The notes beneath the pieces are model-generated. The model searched no databases. It was not told the origin of the DNA and saw only the letters and a program-made list of their open reading frames with translations. 64,000 bases of DNA, from NCBI RefSeq assembly GCF_014931715.1, contig NZ_CP063164.1, positions 1,736,001-1,800,000 on the forward strand, written 5' to 3'. A program made the translations under genes and the position numbers. Below are positions 36,757 through 44,826 of the stretch, piece after piece. Source of the DNA: Sulfurovum indicum (GTDB lineage Bacteria > Campylobacterota > Campylobacteria > Campylobacterales > Sulfurovaceae). How positions within the stretch are numbered: the stretch's first letter is position 1; the number at the start of each line of letters is the position of its first letter.

Positions 36757-37197
36757 ATGTTTGGCATCGGATTTACCGAAATACTTCTTATCTCCATTAT
36801 CGCGATCCTCTTTCTGGGACCGGACAAACTTCCTGAGGCGATGGTACAGATCGCCAAATTCATGAAGAGTATCAAAAAGACTGTAGGTGATGCGAAAAGC
36901 TCTCTTGAAGAGGAGATGAGAATAGCGGACCTCAAAGAGGAAGCACTCAACTATAAAAAACAGCTTGACAGTGCCACCAGTGAACTTCAGGGCTTCAAAA
37001 ATATCTCCATGGATGAGATACTGGACGAACCTGCAGCGATAGAAGAGAAACCACCCTCTTCTTCCAAAACTCCTTACGCTGACGAGAATAAACCAACACA
37101 ACAAGTAGAACCGAAAATGGAAACAGTTACTTTTAAAAAGAAAGAGAAGAAGTTTGTTACTACCGATACAAAACCTGAAGATGAGGACAAAGCCTGA
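36757..37197 (+). CDS. tatB: Twin-arginine translocase subunit TatB
   Basis: A 146-residue protein: membrane helix at residues 5-22 starting MFGIGFTEILLISIIAILFL, the GPDKLPEA hinge, an amphipathic helix (about 27-60) and a long polar Lys/Glu/Pro-rich tail. With TatC it forms the receptor for folded Tat substrates, which here may include SoxB and SoxY. Its stop overlaps the tatC start (TGATG). Confidence 0.92.
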   Translation: MFGIGFTEILLISIIAILFLGPDKLPEAMVQIAKFMKSIKKTVGDAKSSLEEEMRIADLKEEALNYKKQLDSATSELQGFKNISMDEILDEPAAIEEKPPSSSKTPYADENKPTQQVEPKMETVTFKKKEKKFVTTDTKPEDEDKA

Positions 37198-38216
37198 TGT
37201 TTGAAGAATTACGTCCACACCTTGCCGAACTGAGAAAGCGTCTTGGACTCTCTGTTCTTTCCGTTTTCATTGCTTTTGTGATCGCATTTGTTTTTCACAA
37301 CCACATCCTTACATGGATCACCCAGCCGCTGAATGATGCATTGACCGAAGTGGGACGTATTATCGAGTCCCAGGATAAAGCGACCTGGACCATGCAGACA
37401 CAAGAACAGAATATAACTGTCAAAACCACATCCGGTACAGCCGCTACACTAAGCCAAAAACTCAATGCCGCCTCTGAAGAGGCAGAGGGAAAGTTGGCAC
37501 AACTTCTTAAAGAGGCTGCACAGTCCGCCAAGGAGCTGACAACTATGCTCAAAGAGATGGAGAACAACAGTTCCAACGGTCTTTCTCCCCATAATACTTT
37601 CAATGGTCAGATCACTACCCACCAGGTCGGCGGTGCTTTCTTCGTGGCGCTGAAAGTTTCCTTTTTTGCAGCACTTTTGGGAGCAATGCCTTTCATTCTC
37701 TATCAACTCTGGCTTTTTGTCGCACCAGGCCTCTATTCACATGAGAAAAAGATGGTCATTCCCTTTGTCGTAGGCGGCTCCCTCATGTTTCTTATCGGAG
37801 TACTTTTTGCCTACTATATTGTTACACCGTTCGGATTTCAGTTCCTCATAACCTTCGGCTCCTTTCTTTATACTCCTCTGATCAACATCGAAGATTATGT
37901 TGGCTTTTTTACCAAAATCATGATGGGCTTCGGCCTTGCTTTTGAATTACCGGTATTCGCTTATTTTCTTGCACTGCTTGGGCTGGTTACAGACCGTACA
38001 CTGATCGACTTCTTCAAGTATGCTGTCGTCATTATCTTTGTACTTGCAGCTCTCTTGACACCGCCTGATATACTCACTCAGTTGCTTATGGCAGCACCGC
38101 TGGTACTGCTTTATGGTCTTTCTATCCTCATCGTTCGCATGGTCAATCCTGAAAAAAAAGATGAAGATGAAGATGAAGATGAAGATGAAAAAGAAAGCGT
38201 TTCAAGCAGCAGTTGA
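37197..38216 (+). CDS. tatC: Twin-arginine translocase subunit TatC, with large insertion
   Basis: A 339-residue protein with six membrane helices. Typical TatC is about 250 residues; the excess is an inserted stretch at about residues 53-143 in the first periplasmic loop (Ala/Glu/Lys/Gln-rich, coiled-coil-like, with LNAASEEAEGKLAQLLKEA) plus an acidic C-terminal tail of five Asp-Glu pairs. The rest is standard: HLAELRKRL at the N-terminus, MPFILYQLWLFVAPGLYSHEK, PVFAYFLALLGLV and ALLTPPDILTQLLMAAPL. ATG overlaps the tatB stop; queA starts inside its stop codon. Confidence 0.93.
   Translation: MFEELRPHLAELRKRLGLSVLSVFIAFVIAFVFHNHILTWITQPLNDALTEVGRIIESQDKATWTMQTQEQNITVKTTSGTAATLSQKLNAASEEAEGKLAQLLKEAAQSAKELTTMLKEMENNSSNGLSPHNTFNGQITTHQVGGAFFVALKVSFFAALLGAMPFILYQLWLFVAPGLYSHEKKMVIPFVVGGSLMFLIGVLFAYYIVTPFGFQFLITFGSFLYTPLINIEDYVGFFTKIMMGFGLAFELPVFAYFLALLGLVTDRTLIDFFKYAVVIIFVLAALLTPPDILTQLLMAAPLVLLYGLSILIVRMVNPEKKDEDEDEDEDEKESVSSSS
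38160..38189 (+). repeat. Five-copy GATGAA hexanucleotide repeat in tatC
   Basis: Five perfect, in-frame GATGAA units encode the Asp-Glu tail of TatC. Copy-number slippage would change tail length without frameshift. Confidence 0.85.
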
Positions 38217-39235
38217 TGTCTACCGAACTCTTTACCCGAAGCTATGACTATGAACTTCCCCAGGAACTCATAGCTTCCGAACCTGTCTATCCCAGAGATC
38301 ATGCAAAACTGCTGGTCTATGACAGGAAAACCGATACCATTACCCATACTACGTTCAAATATCTTCTGGACTTTTTGCCCGAATGTGACGTTTTTCTGAA
38401 CGATACACGTGTTATCAAGGCACGTATTTTCGGGCAGAAGCAAAGTGGGGGGAAAGTGGAACTGCTCTTTAACAAACCACTTGATGCCCATCACTTCCTT
38501 GTTATGATACGGGGCAAAGTGCACATAGGAACAAAACTCTTTTTTGATGAAGAACTTACTGCCACAGTACAAGAGCTCAATGAAGACGGCTCCAGAATAG
38601 TGACCTTTTCACATCAAAACAGACCGATGCGTTTTGAAGATCTTGTCCTGCTGCTTGACAGGATCGGACATATTCCCCTTCCCCCCTATATGCAACGTCA
38701 AGACAAAAAAGAGGATGAAAAAGACTATCAGACACTTTTTGCAAAACATGCCGGTGCCGTTGCTGCACCGACCGCTTCTTTGCACTTTACTCCAAAACTT
38801 TTTGATGCCCTTAAAGCACACCATCCTACCCACACCATTACGCTTCATGTAGGTGCAGGTACTTTTAAGCCTGTAGAGGCTGAGAAGATCCTTGAGCATC
38901 CTATGCATTCGGAGTATTTTCATATTCCTGAAGCATCAGTAAAAATACTTGAGAGTACAACACCCGTTCTTGCCGTCGGTACCACTGTTACACGCACCAT
39001 TGAGCATTATATACGGACACGCAAAACCCATGGGGAATGCGATCTTTTTCTAAACCCTCTCAATCCGCCGCAGAGGGTCACCCATCTACTCACAAACTTC
39101 CATCTTCCAAAAAGTACACTCATTATGCTGGTAAGTGCTTTCATAGGAAGAGAAAAAACGTTACAATTATATAAAGAGGCGATCGCAAACCGTTATCGGT
39201 TCTTCTCTTACGGAGATGCTATGCTCATACTCTGA
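38216..39235 (+). CDS. queA: tRNA preQ1(34) ribosyltransferase-isomerase
   Basis: A 339-residue enzyme that transfers ribose from SAM to preQ1-modified tRNA in queuosine synthesis. Recognisable: YDYELPQELIASEPVYPRD (residues 9-27), DVFLNDTRVIKARIFGQK, GAVAAPTASLHFT, ITLHVGAGTFKPV, LAVGTTVTRTIEH and TNFHLPKSTLIMLVSAF. I use ATG 38216, which shares a base with the tatC stop, over the TTG at 38213. Confidence 0.95.
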   Translation: MSTELFTRSYDYELPQELIASEPVYPRDHAKLLVYDRKTDTITHTTFKYLLDFLPECDVFLNDTRVIKARIFGQKQSGGKVELLFNKPLDAHHFLVMIRGKVHIGTKLFFDEELTATVQELNEDGSRIVTFSHQNRPMRFEDLVLLLDRIGHIPLPPYMQRQDKKEDEKDYQTLFAKHAGAVAAPTASLHFTPKLFDALKAHHPTHTITLHVGAGTFKPVEAEKILEHPMHSEYFHIPEASVKILESTTPVLAVGTTVTRTIEHYIRTRKTHGECDLFLNPLNPPQRVTHLLTNFHLPKSTLIMLVSAFIGREKTLQLYKEAIANRYRFFSYGDAMLIL

Positions 39236-39247
39236 AAGGCGTATACA

Positions 39248-39865
39248 ATGAAACCTTTGCTACTGATATGTGCCAGTATACTCTTCTTTCAGGGATGTGC
39301 ACAAAAAAAACCCTATCACTATCCCAACTACGATATCATTAAACCTGAAAAACGCTGCAAGCCCAACCGTGAGAATATTCAGAAACTGCTTGACTCCTAC
39401 CTTGGAAAACCTTATGTCTGGGCCGAAGAGGGGCCCTATGCCTTTGACTGTTCGGGACTTACCTACAATATTTACGGTTCCATGGGTGTTGATATACCAA
39501 GAACAGCGAGTGAACAGGCTAAAATGGGGAAAAAAATCCCATTCCAAAACCTTATCTATGGAGATCTCATCTTCTTTGGATCGACAAACAAGAGGAGTAA
39601 ACGTATTAATCATGTAGGTATATATCTGGGCAATGGCTGGTTCGCCCATGCCAGCAGCAAAGAGCGTAAAGTCACGATCAGCCATTTCGACAAAGAACCA
39701 AAATATATGAAACGTATGAAACTGTGCCGCCGCTATTTAAGTGAAGACGAACGTGCCAAATATATGGACTGTGATGCACCATTGAAAAAAATGGCCGTAC
39801 TGGACCTGCGCTATACTACACCATGGACCCCTGATAAAGGACTACCGGAAAAAGCAGTCCCCTAA
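39248..39865 (+). CDS. NlpC/P60 family lipoprotein
   Basis: A 205-residue envelope lipoprotein. Lipobox with Cys17 (FFQGC). NlpC/P60 peptidase domain about 40-165: catalytic Cys68 in DCSGL, His122 in NHVGIYLG and His134 in FAHASS. Such enzymes cleave D-gamma-glutamyl-diaminopimelate bonds in peptidoglycan. The next gene is a paralogue with the same N-terminal organisation plus a SPOR domain. AAAGGCG precedes the ATG. Confidence 0.87.
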   Translation: MKPLLLICASILFFQGCAQKKPYHYPNYDIIKPEKRCKPNRENIQKLLDSYLGKPYVWAEEGPYAFDCSGLTYNIYGSMGVDIPRTASEQAKMGKKIPFQNLIYGDLIFFGSTNKRSKRINHVGIYLGNGWFAHASSKERKVTISHFDKEPKYMKRMKLCRRYLSEDERAKYMDCDAPLKKMAVLDLRYTTPWTPDKGLPEKAVP

Positions 39866-39889
39866 AGGCTCCCTTTAAAGAGTTTCATC

Positions 39890-39895
39890 TATAAT
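39890..39895 (+). promoter_or_regulatory. -10 box abutting the NlpC-SPOR start codon
   Basis: TATAAT ends seven bases before the ATG at 39903, with no ribosome-binding site between, so transcription would begin at or next to the start codon. Confidence 0.45.
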
Positions 39896-39902
39896 CTATG
39901 TT

Positions 39903-40796
39903 ATGAAATATGTTTTTTTACTTCTGACTGCATGCATGCCACTGTTCATTGCCGGATGCAAACCTGACCCTTACCCCAAAAATCCGCATTATGAGATCAT
40001 AAAACCTGAAGTACGCTATACTCCTGACAAAAAAAATCTGGACAAGATGGTCAGGCAGCTGCAGGGAAGCCCTTATGTCTGGGCAGAAGAGGGTCCTGAC
40101 CGTTTTGACTGCTCAGGCTTTACCTACTATCTGTATGGCTCCATGGGTATAGAGATACCCCGCGTTGCAAGAGAACAGGCAAAGAACGGAAAACGTATCT
40201 CTCCCAATGAGCTCCAATACGGTGATCTTATCTTTTTTGCTACAGAGGAACGACAACCACACAAGATCACACATGTAGGCATGTATCTGGGTGACGGGTG
40301 GTTCACCCATGCCAGTACTGCAGAGAAGGAGGTAGTCTACTCAAACCTTTTCACGTCACCCTACTACAAAAAACGGCTTCGTATCTGCAGAAGATATCTG
40401 CCTCAAAGCAGTACAGCATTGGCCCTCAGCGAACAGACATGGCAAAACAAACAGACACTGAAAAATACCACTGTTGCAAAGGCAAAAAGCACAGCAACAG
40501 AGCCAAAAGGAAAAGCTATTGTGATCCGGGCACCGATACAGCAGATCGAGCCCACCGGTACAAAAGGAAATTTTTATGTACAGGTAGGCTCATTTGTCGG
40601 AAGACCTCAGGCTTCGATTCTTTACAATATTACCCGTCATGGATTCAAATATAGAATCATCAAGTTTCCAAAAGGAAAACAGACGATCTCAAAATTGCTC
40701 ATTGGTCCCTATAAAACAAGGTCTGAAGCACTTGTTCTACGCGATAAAATACGTACGACCATTCAAAAAGATGCATTTATTGCAGAGATACGCTGA
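39903..40796 (+). CDS. NlpC/P60 lipoprotein with SPOR domain
   Basis: A 297-residue lipoprotein. Lipobox Cys19 (FIAGC), NlpC/P60 domain about 45-165 (catalytic Cys70 in FDCSGF, His in ITHVGMYLG and WFTHAS), a basic linker, and a C-terminal SPOR domain about 222-297 (NFYVQVGSFVGRP, FKYRIIKFPKGKQTISKLLIGPYKTRSEA). The SPOR domain should place the peptidase at denuded septal glycan. It lacks a visible ribosome site and has TATAAT seven bases upstream, so the message may be leaderless. Its stop overlaps ychJ. Confidence 0.87.
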   Translation: MKYVFLLLTACMPLFIAGCKPDPYPKNPHYEIIKPEVRYTPDKKNLDKMVRQLQGSPYVWAEEGPDRFDCSGFTYYLYGSMGIEIPRVAREQAKNGKRISPNELQYGDLIFFATEERQPHKITHVGMYLGDGWFTHASTAEKEVVYSNLFTSPYYKKRLRICRRYLPQSSTALALSEQTWQNKQTLKNTTVAKAKSTATEPKGKAIVIRAPIQQIEPTGTKGNFYVQVGSFVGRPQASILYNITRHGFKYRIIKFPKGKQTISKLLIGPYKTRSEALVLRDKIRTTIQKDAFIAEIR

Positions 40797-41200
40797 TGAA
40801 GAAACCTTCACCCAATCTTCCCTGTCCCTGCGGAAGCGGCTTTAAATATAAAAAATGCTGTCAAAAATACCACAAAGGAGCTTTGCCTGCCACTGCCCTC
40901 CTTCTAATGAAGTCACGCTACTGTGCCTATGCATTGGGACTGGCCGACTACATTATAGATACAACACATCCGGATAATGATGATTTTACAGACGACACGG
41001 TAAGATGGAGAGAAGAGATCCTTGCTTTTAGCAGAGGCACACTATTTCTCAGCCTATCCATTATAACCTTTAGCGAAACAGAAAGTGAGGCCTATGTAAC
41101 TTTTGAAGCAAAACTCTCTTCAGGCTTGTTACGTGAAAAGAGCCGTTTTCTCAAAGAAAAAGGAAAATGGCTCTACTATGACGGGGACTTTACTGTTTAA
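40796..41200 (+). CDS. YchJ-family SEC-C motif protein
   Basis: A 134-residue protein with an N-terminal zinc-binding SEC-C motif (LPCPCGSGFKYKKCC, residues 8-22) and a YchJ-like NTF2-fold core (LMKSRYCAYALGLADYIIDT, SRFLKEKGKWLYYDGDF). Function unknown. It is coupled to the NlpC-SPOR gene (TGATG) and converges with the hybrid kinase, whose stop overlaps its own by four bases. Confidence 0.85.
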   Translation: MKKPSPNLPCPCGSGFKYKKCCQKYHKGALPATALLLMKSRYCAYALGLADYIIDTTHPDNDDFTDDTVRWREEILAFSRGTLFLSLSIITFSETESEAYVTFEAKLSSGLLREKSRFLKEKGKWLYYDGDFTV

Positions 41201-43332
41201 CTCTCCAGGTAGCGTTCGATCTCCTTAGTCAGTTTATCAAGCTCTTTTTCATAAGGAGCAATATAGCTCACCAAAAGCTCTTCCTGCTGATAAAGCACTT
41301 TCTGATGAATGGTCGCTATCATCTCGTACATCTCTCTGGCCCCAATGGTTCCGGTAAGTCCTTTCATATCAACACAGAGCATTCTTATCTGTTCATAGCG
41401 ATGCTCATGTACCAATTGTGCAAAATACGCTGCACTCTTTCCATACGCATCAACAAACTCGGCAAGAATCTCCATATAGAACCCTTCATTGTTATTGGTA
41501 TGCCTGATACCATTTTGAATATCAAGTATATCGTTTGACACCGGTTTATACCCTTCATCCGATACTGTACTGTGTTCAGATACAGGCATATACATTTTAA
41601 AGGCGGTATAAAGCTTACCGATATTGAGCGGCTTAGTAAGACAGGCATTCATTCCGCTGTTAAAGATCTTGTTCCGTTCACTCTCCAGTGCCAACGCCGT
41701 AAATGCAACGATCGGCAGCGTATCAAACCGACTTTCAAGGCGTATCATCTGGGTAGCGACATAGCCGTCCATCACCGGCATATTGATATCCATCAGTACC
41801 AGATCGAACATCTCATCACTCTCTTTAATGATGTTCACTGCTTTGCGCCCATTATTTGCAATAGTAATCTCCATACCTGAAACTTTAAGAATATTGGTAA
41901 GGACCTTTTGGTTGATCACATCATCTTCCACAATCAGCAGGCGTCTTCCGCTGAAATCTTTAAAGCTAGATTGTGTAATATGCGCCGTAGCCGGAATCTC
42001 TCCTCTATGTGTCAGGGAGTTCTCTTCTGTCGCTTCGTCTCTATATTCAGACAGCTTCATTCTGTCAACAGTATAGAGGTTGATGATCAGTTCAAAGACA
42101 CGCTCCTGATTGACTGGTTTGATCAGGGTTTTATCGGCCACTTCACTGGCTTGACTCTGTTCATCCTTCTCAAGCAGGGAATTGAGTGCAATCACCCTGA
42201 TATCTTTCTCCTTTTTCAGTTTACCCAGGTATTCAGCCGTATGAATATTGAAAAGTGATTTGTCAAGCACAATGATGTCATACGTACTCAGATCATGCCT
42301 TCTTCTAAGAAACTCTTCCTTGGAAAGTACTTTGACATCATGTCTGAAATACGCGAACATCTTTTTAATAGCAAGTGCAGAGTTATAGCTTCTGTCAACA
42401 ATGAACACATTTTTTGCAGTCAGTATTTTTTCAGGCAGACGGTAATTTCTTTTATTGCCTGGATCAAGAACCTTAAACGGCAAAGTCATTGTAAAGGTCG
42501 TGCCTTTCCCTACAATACTGTGTACCGCCAATTCTCCACCCATCATCCCGATCAACTCTTTGGCAACAAAAAGTCCCAGTCCTGTATACTTTTTGTTTTT
42601 TTCATCATACGTCGGAATAAAGATTTTTTCAACCTCCTCTTCACTCATGCCCGCACCCATATCAGTCAATCGTAACTGTAGCTCTACTTTCTCTTCATAA
42701 GTACCGAACATGCATATTTCAAGTGTCACCTCACCACTGTGTACTTCACCAAGAATATATTCAAGAATATTGTGAAGCGCTTTTTCAAGGTTAAGCGAAT
42801 CACCGACAAGATAACGCGGAATATTACTGTCTATATCAAAGATGAGCTCAACGGAACTTCCTTTGAATTTGGAAGATACAGAACCTGAGACTTCGTTCAA
42901 TACGTTATTGAGGTTGAACTTTTCATGGATAATTCTGACCTTTTTCGATTTAAGACGCAGAAACTCGATAAGATCGTTCGTTACATCCAGAAGCTTTTTT
43001 CTTTTTACTGCTTCATTAAGACCTCTCTTCTGCACATTGGCACCTGCCTCCTGATAGATCTTTTCTACGATCTCATGAATATTTTCACTGATATTTGCCA
43101 AGAAGAGATTCTGTGCTTTTTCTATCTCTTTTTGCTTTACAGTCATCTCCTGATGCAGTCTGTCAAGCTTCGTGATCTGTCTGGATGAGACAAAAAGGAT
43201 CATAATCCCTATTACCCCCAGTGCAAAAAGTGCGATCCACACCCAGTATGTTTCGATCTCCTGGATATTTGTACTGCCTGCATAAAGCAGTGTCGAAAGT
43301 CCAAAGATATAAAATAGTATCCGTTGTTTCAT
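41197..43332 (-). CDS. Degenerate hybrid histidine kinase (REC-REC-HPt)
   Basis: A 711-residue membrane protein starting at ATG 43332 (GGAGGAAATCA upstream), with a hydrophobic N-terminus and a helix at about 32-49. A HisKA-like region at 70-130 has FLANISENIHEI (77-88) where FLANMSHEIRTP is expected; the HATPase region keeps DMGAGMS and TGLGLFVAK but its N-box reads HNILEYIL, lacking the second Asn. A pseudo-receiver (about 307-420, Asp357), a canonical receiver (463-582, Asp515 in LVLMDINMP, Lys567) and an HPt-like domain with CVDMKG in place of AHTLKG follow. Likely a signalling scaffold or pseudokinase; receiver 2 may still be phosphorylated. Confidence 0.8.
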   Translation of the reverse strand: MKQRILFYIFGLSTLLYAGSTNIQEIETYWVWIALFALGVIGIMILFVSSRQITKLDRLHQEMTVKQKEIEKAQNLFLANISENIHEIVEKIYQEAGANVQKRGLNEAVKRKKLLDVTNDLIEFLRLKSKKVRIIHEKFNLNNVLNEVSGSVSSKFKGSSVELIFDIDSNIPRYLVGDSLNLEKALHNILEYILGEVHSGEVTLEICMFGTYEEKVELQLRLTDMGAGMSEEEVEKIFIPTYDEKNKKYTGLGLFVAKELIGMMGGELAVHSIVGKGTTFTMTLPFKVLDPGNKRNYRLPEKILTAKNVFIVDRSYNSALAIKKMFAYFRHDVKVLSKEEFLRRRHDLSTYDIIVLDKSLFNIHTAEYLGKLKKEKDIRVIALNSLLEKDEQSQASEVADKTLIKPVNQERVFELIINLYTVDRMKLSEYRDEATEENSLTHRGEIPATAHITQSSFKDFSGRRLLIVEDDVINQKVLTNILKVSGMEITIANNGRKAVNIIKESDEMFDLVLMDINMPVMDGYVATQMIRLESRFDTLPIVAFTALALESERNKIFNSGMNACLTKPLNIGKLYTAFKMYMPVSEHSTVSDEGYKPVSNDILDIQNGIRHTNNNEGFYMEILAEFVDAYGKSAAYFAQLVHEHRYEQIRMLCVDMKGLTGTIGAREMYEMIATIHQKVLYQQEELLVSYIAPYEKELDKLTKEIERYLES

Positions 43333-43442
43333 TGATTTCCTCCAAAATCCTATTTTACACAATCAATATAAAAATATAGTCTAAAATATTTTAAAAACTT
43401 ATAACTATTTACTGAAGCTTCTAATTGTGTACCAAAATTGGT

Positions 43443-43448
43443 TATACT
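43443..43448 (+). promoter_or_regulatory. -10 box abutting the ruvX start codon
   Basis: TATACT ends six bases before the ATG at 43455, again without a ribosome-binding site. Confidence 0.4.
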
Positions 43449-43454
43449 TACACC

Positions 43455-43856
43455 ATGAAACTCGCCAGTATAGATGTAGGACTCAAACGTATCGGTATTG
43501 CCATCTGCCTTGACGGGAAGATAGTACTTCCCCAAAATGCCATTTTTCGAAAGAACCGCAAACAGGCTGCACATGACATCAACGCTTTTTTAAAAGAGTG
43601 GGAGATAGAAACACTTGTCGTCGGCCTTCCCAAAGGCGGCTCCAGTGAAGAGGAGATGGAAAGACGTATCAAACACTTCGTCTCACTCCTTGCACTCACT
43701 ATTCCTGTCGTCTATCAGGATGAACAGGGAAGCAGTTTCGAAGCCAAAGAGCTGACAATGGGGGACTTCAGACATAAACGTGACGGACGTCTTGACTCTG
43801 TAGCGGCAAAGATCATCCTTGAACGATACCTCGATTCGCCAAAAGCAGACCGGTAG
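43455..43856 (+). CDS. ruvX: Putative pre-16S rRNA nuclease/Holliday-junction resolvase
   Basis: A 133-residue YqgF/RuvX protein of RNase H fold. N-terminal SIDVGLKRIGIAI has the catalytic Asp7; LVVGLPKGGSSEEE and YQDEQGSSFEA follow, and the last acidic residue is in RLDSVAAKIIL. YqgF matures the 5' end of 16S rRNA in E. coli; the resolvase role is less certain. I choose the ATG 43455 because the protein then begins as in the family; the longer frame starts at 43425. Confidence 0.87.
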   Translation: MKLASIDVGLKRIGIAICLDGKIVLPQNAIFRKNRKQAAHDINAFLKEWEIETLVVGLPKGGSSEEEMERRIKHFVSLLALTIPVVYQDEQGSSFEAKELTMGDFRHKRDGRLDSVAAKIILERYLDSPKADR

Positions 43857-43938
43857 GAATAAATTTACAAAATACTGATTGGGCTATTGTACCCTCTGTT
43901 AATTGCTTCATACAAGACCAGAGTACCTTCAACTTTTC

Positions 43939-44826
43939 CTATATACCCCCGCCAAGCTCTTCTTTGGCAATCATCCTCCCCAGTTCTATCAGTTCATATG
44001 CCCTGTTGAATTCATAAAAACCGCAGGCATTGTTGGGAACACCTATAATGATATCGGGTGAGTAACCAGCCATTTTGCACTCCATGATAGCATTTTGCAT
44101 AATATCTATCGTACGACCCATGATATCGAACATACCCATCTCATCAAAGCTGTTTTTTTTCTCACGGGCAAACAGCTCCTCGGCTTTTTTGGCCATTTCA
44201 AGAAAGATCTCCTGCATACCGCTGGCTTTTTCCTGTTCTCGTCGGGGGATATCGATATGGTATGACTTTGCAATATTGGCACTGAGGTTCACAGCGATCG
44301 TCATATGGGTATCGTCCGATACAGTTGGAGCAATAGGGAGAGGATTGAGTACTCCACCATCTACCAGATGACGATCACCGATCTGCTTTGGTGTAAACAC
44401 CGTAGGAATAGCAATGGATGCTCTAATGGCATCTATAAGCTTTCCTTTCTGAAGCCAGACCTCTTTCTGTCGGACAAGATCTGTTGCCACTGCCGTAAAA
44501 GGAATAGGAAGGTCCTCGACCAGTATATCACCAACCATTTTTTCAATGACACGGAATACTTTATCTCCATGAATGATCCCCGTTCCTGTAAAGGAGAAAT
44601 CAACCAGTTTTGCCACATCAAAAAGATCAAGTCCCAACACCCACTCCTTATAGGCATCCAGTTTACCGCAAGCATACAGACCGCCTATCAGTGCCCCCAT
44701 GGAGGAACCCGAAACCGATCTGATATCATAACCGTATTTAATCAGTTCTTCAATAACACCGATGTGCGCATACCCTCTTGCACCGCCACTTCCCAATACT
44801 AGTGAGATATTTTTTTTCTCAGGCAT
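43939..44826 (-). CDS. Patatin-like phospholipase family protein
   Basis: A 295-residue RssA-like protein. Oxyanion loop LGSGGARGYAHIG (residues 11-23), nucleophile Ser42 in GSSMG, and catalytic Asp in LVDGGVLNPLPI (about 158). The catalytic dyad is complete, so lipid acyl hydrolase activity is expected, though substrates are unknown. Its start overlaps the end of the Na/Pi transporter gene by eight bases. Confidence 0.87.
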   Translation of the reverse strand: MPEKKNISLVLGSGGARGYAHIGVIEELIKYGYDIRSVSGSSMGALIGGLYACGKLDAYKEWVLGLDLFDVAKLVDFSFTGTGIIHGDKVFRVIEKMVGDILVEDLPIPFTAVATDLVRQKEVWLQKGKLIDAIRASIAIPTVFTPKQIGDRHLVDGGVLNPLPIAPTVSDDTHMTIAVNLSANIAKSYHIDIPRREQEKASGMQEIFLEMAKKAEELFAREKKNSFDEMGMFDIMGRTIDIMQNAIMECKMAGYSPDIIIGVPNNACGFYEFNRAYELIELGRMIAKEELGGGI

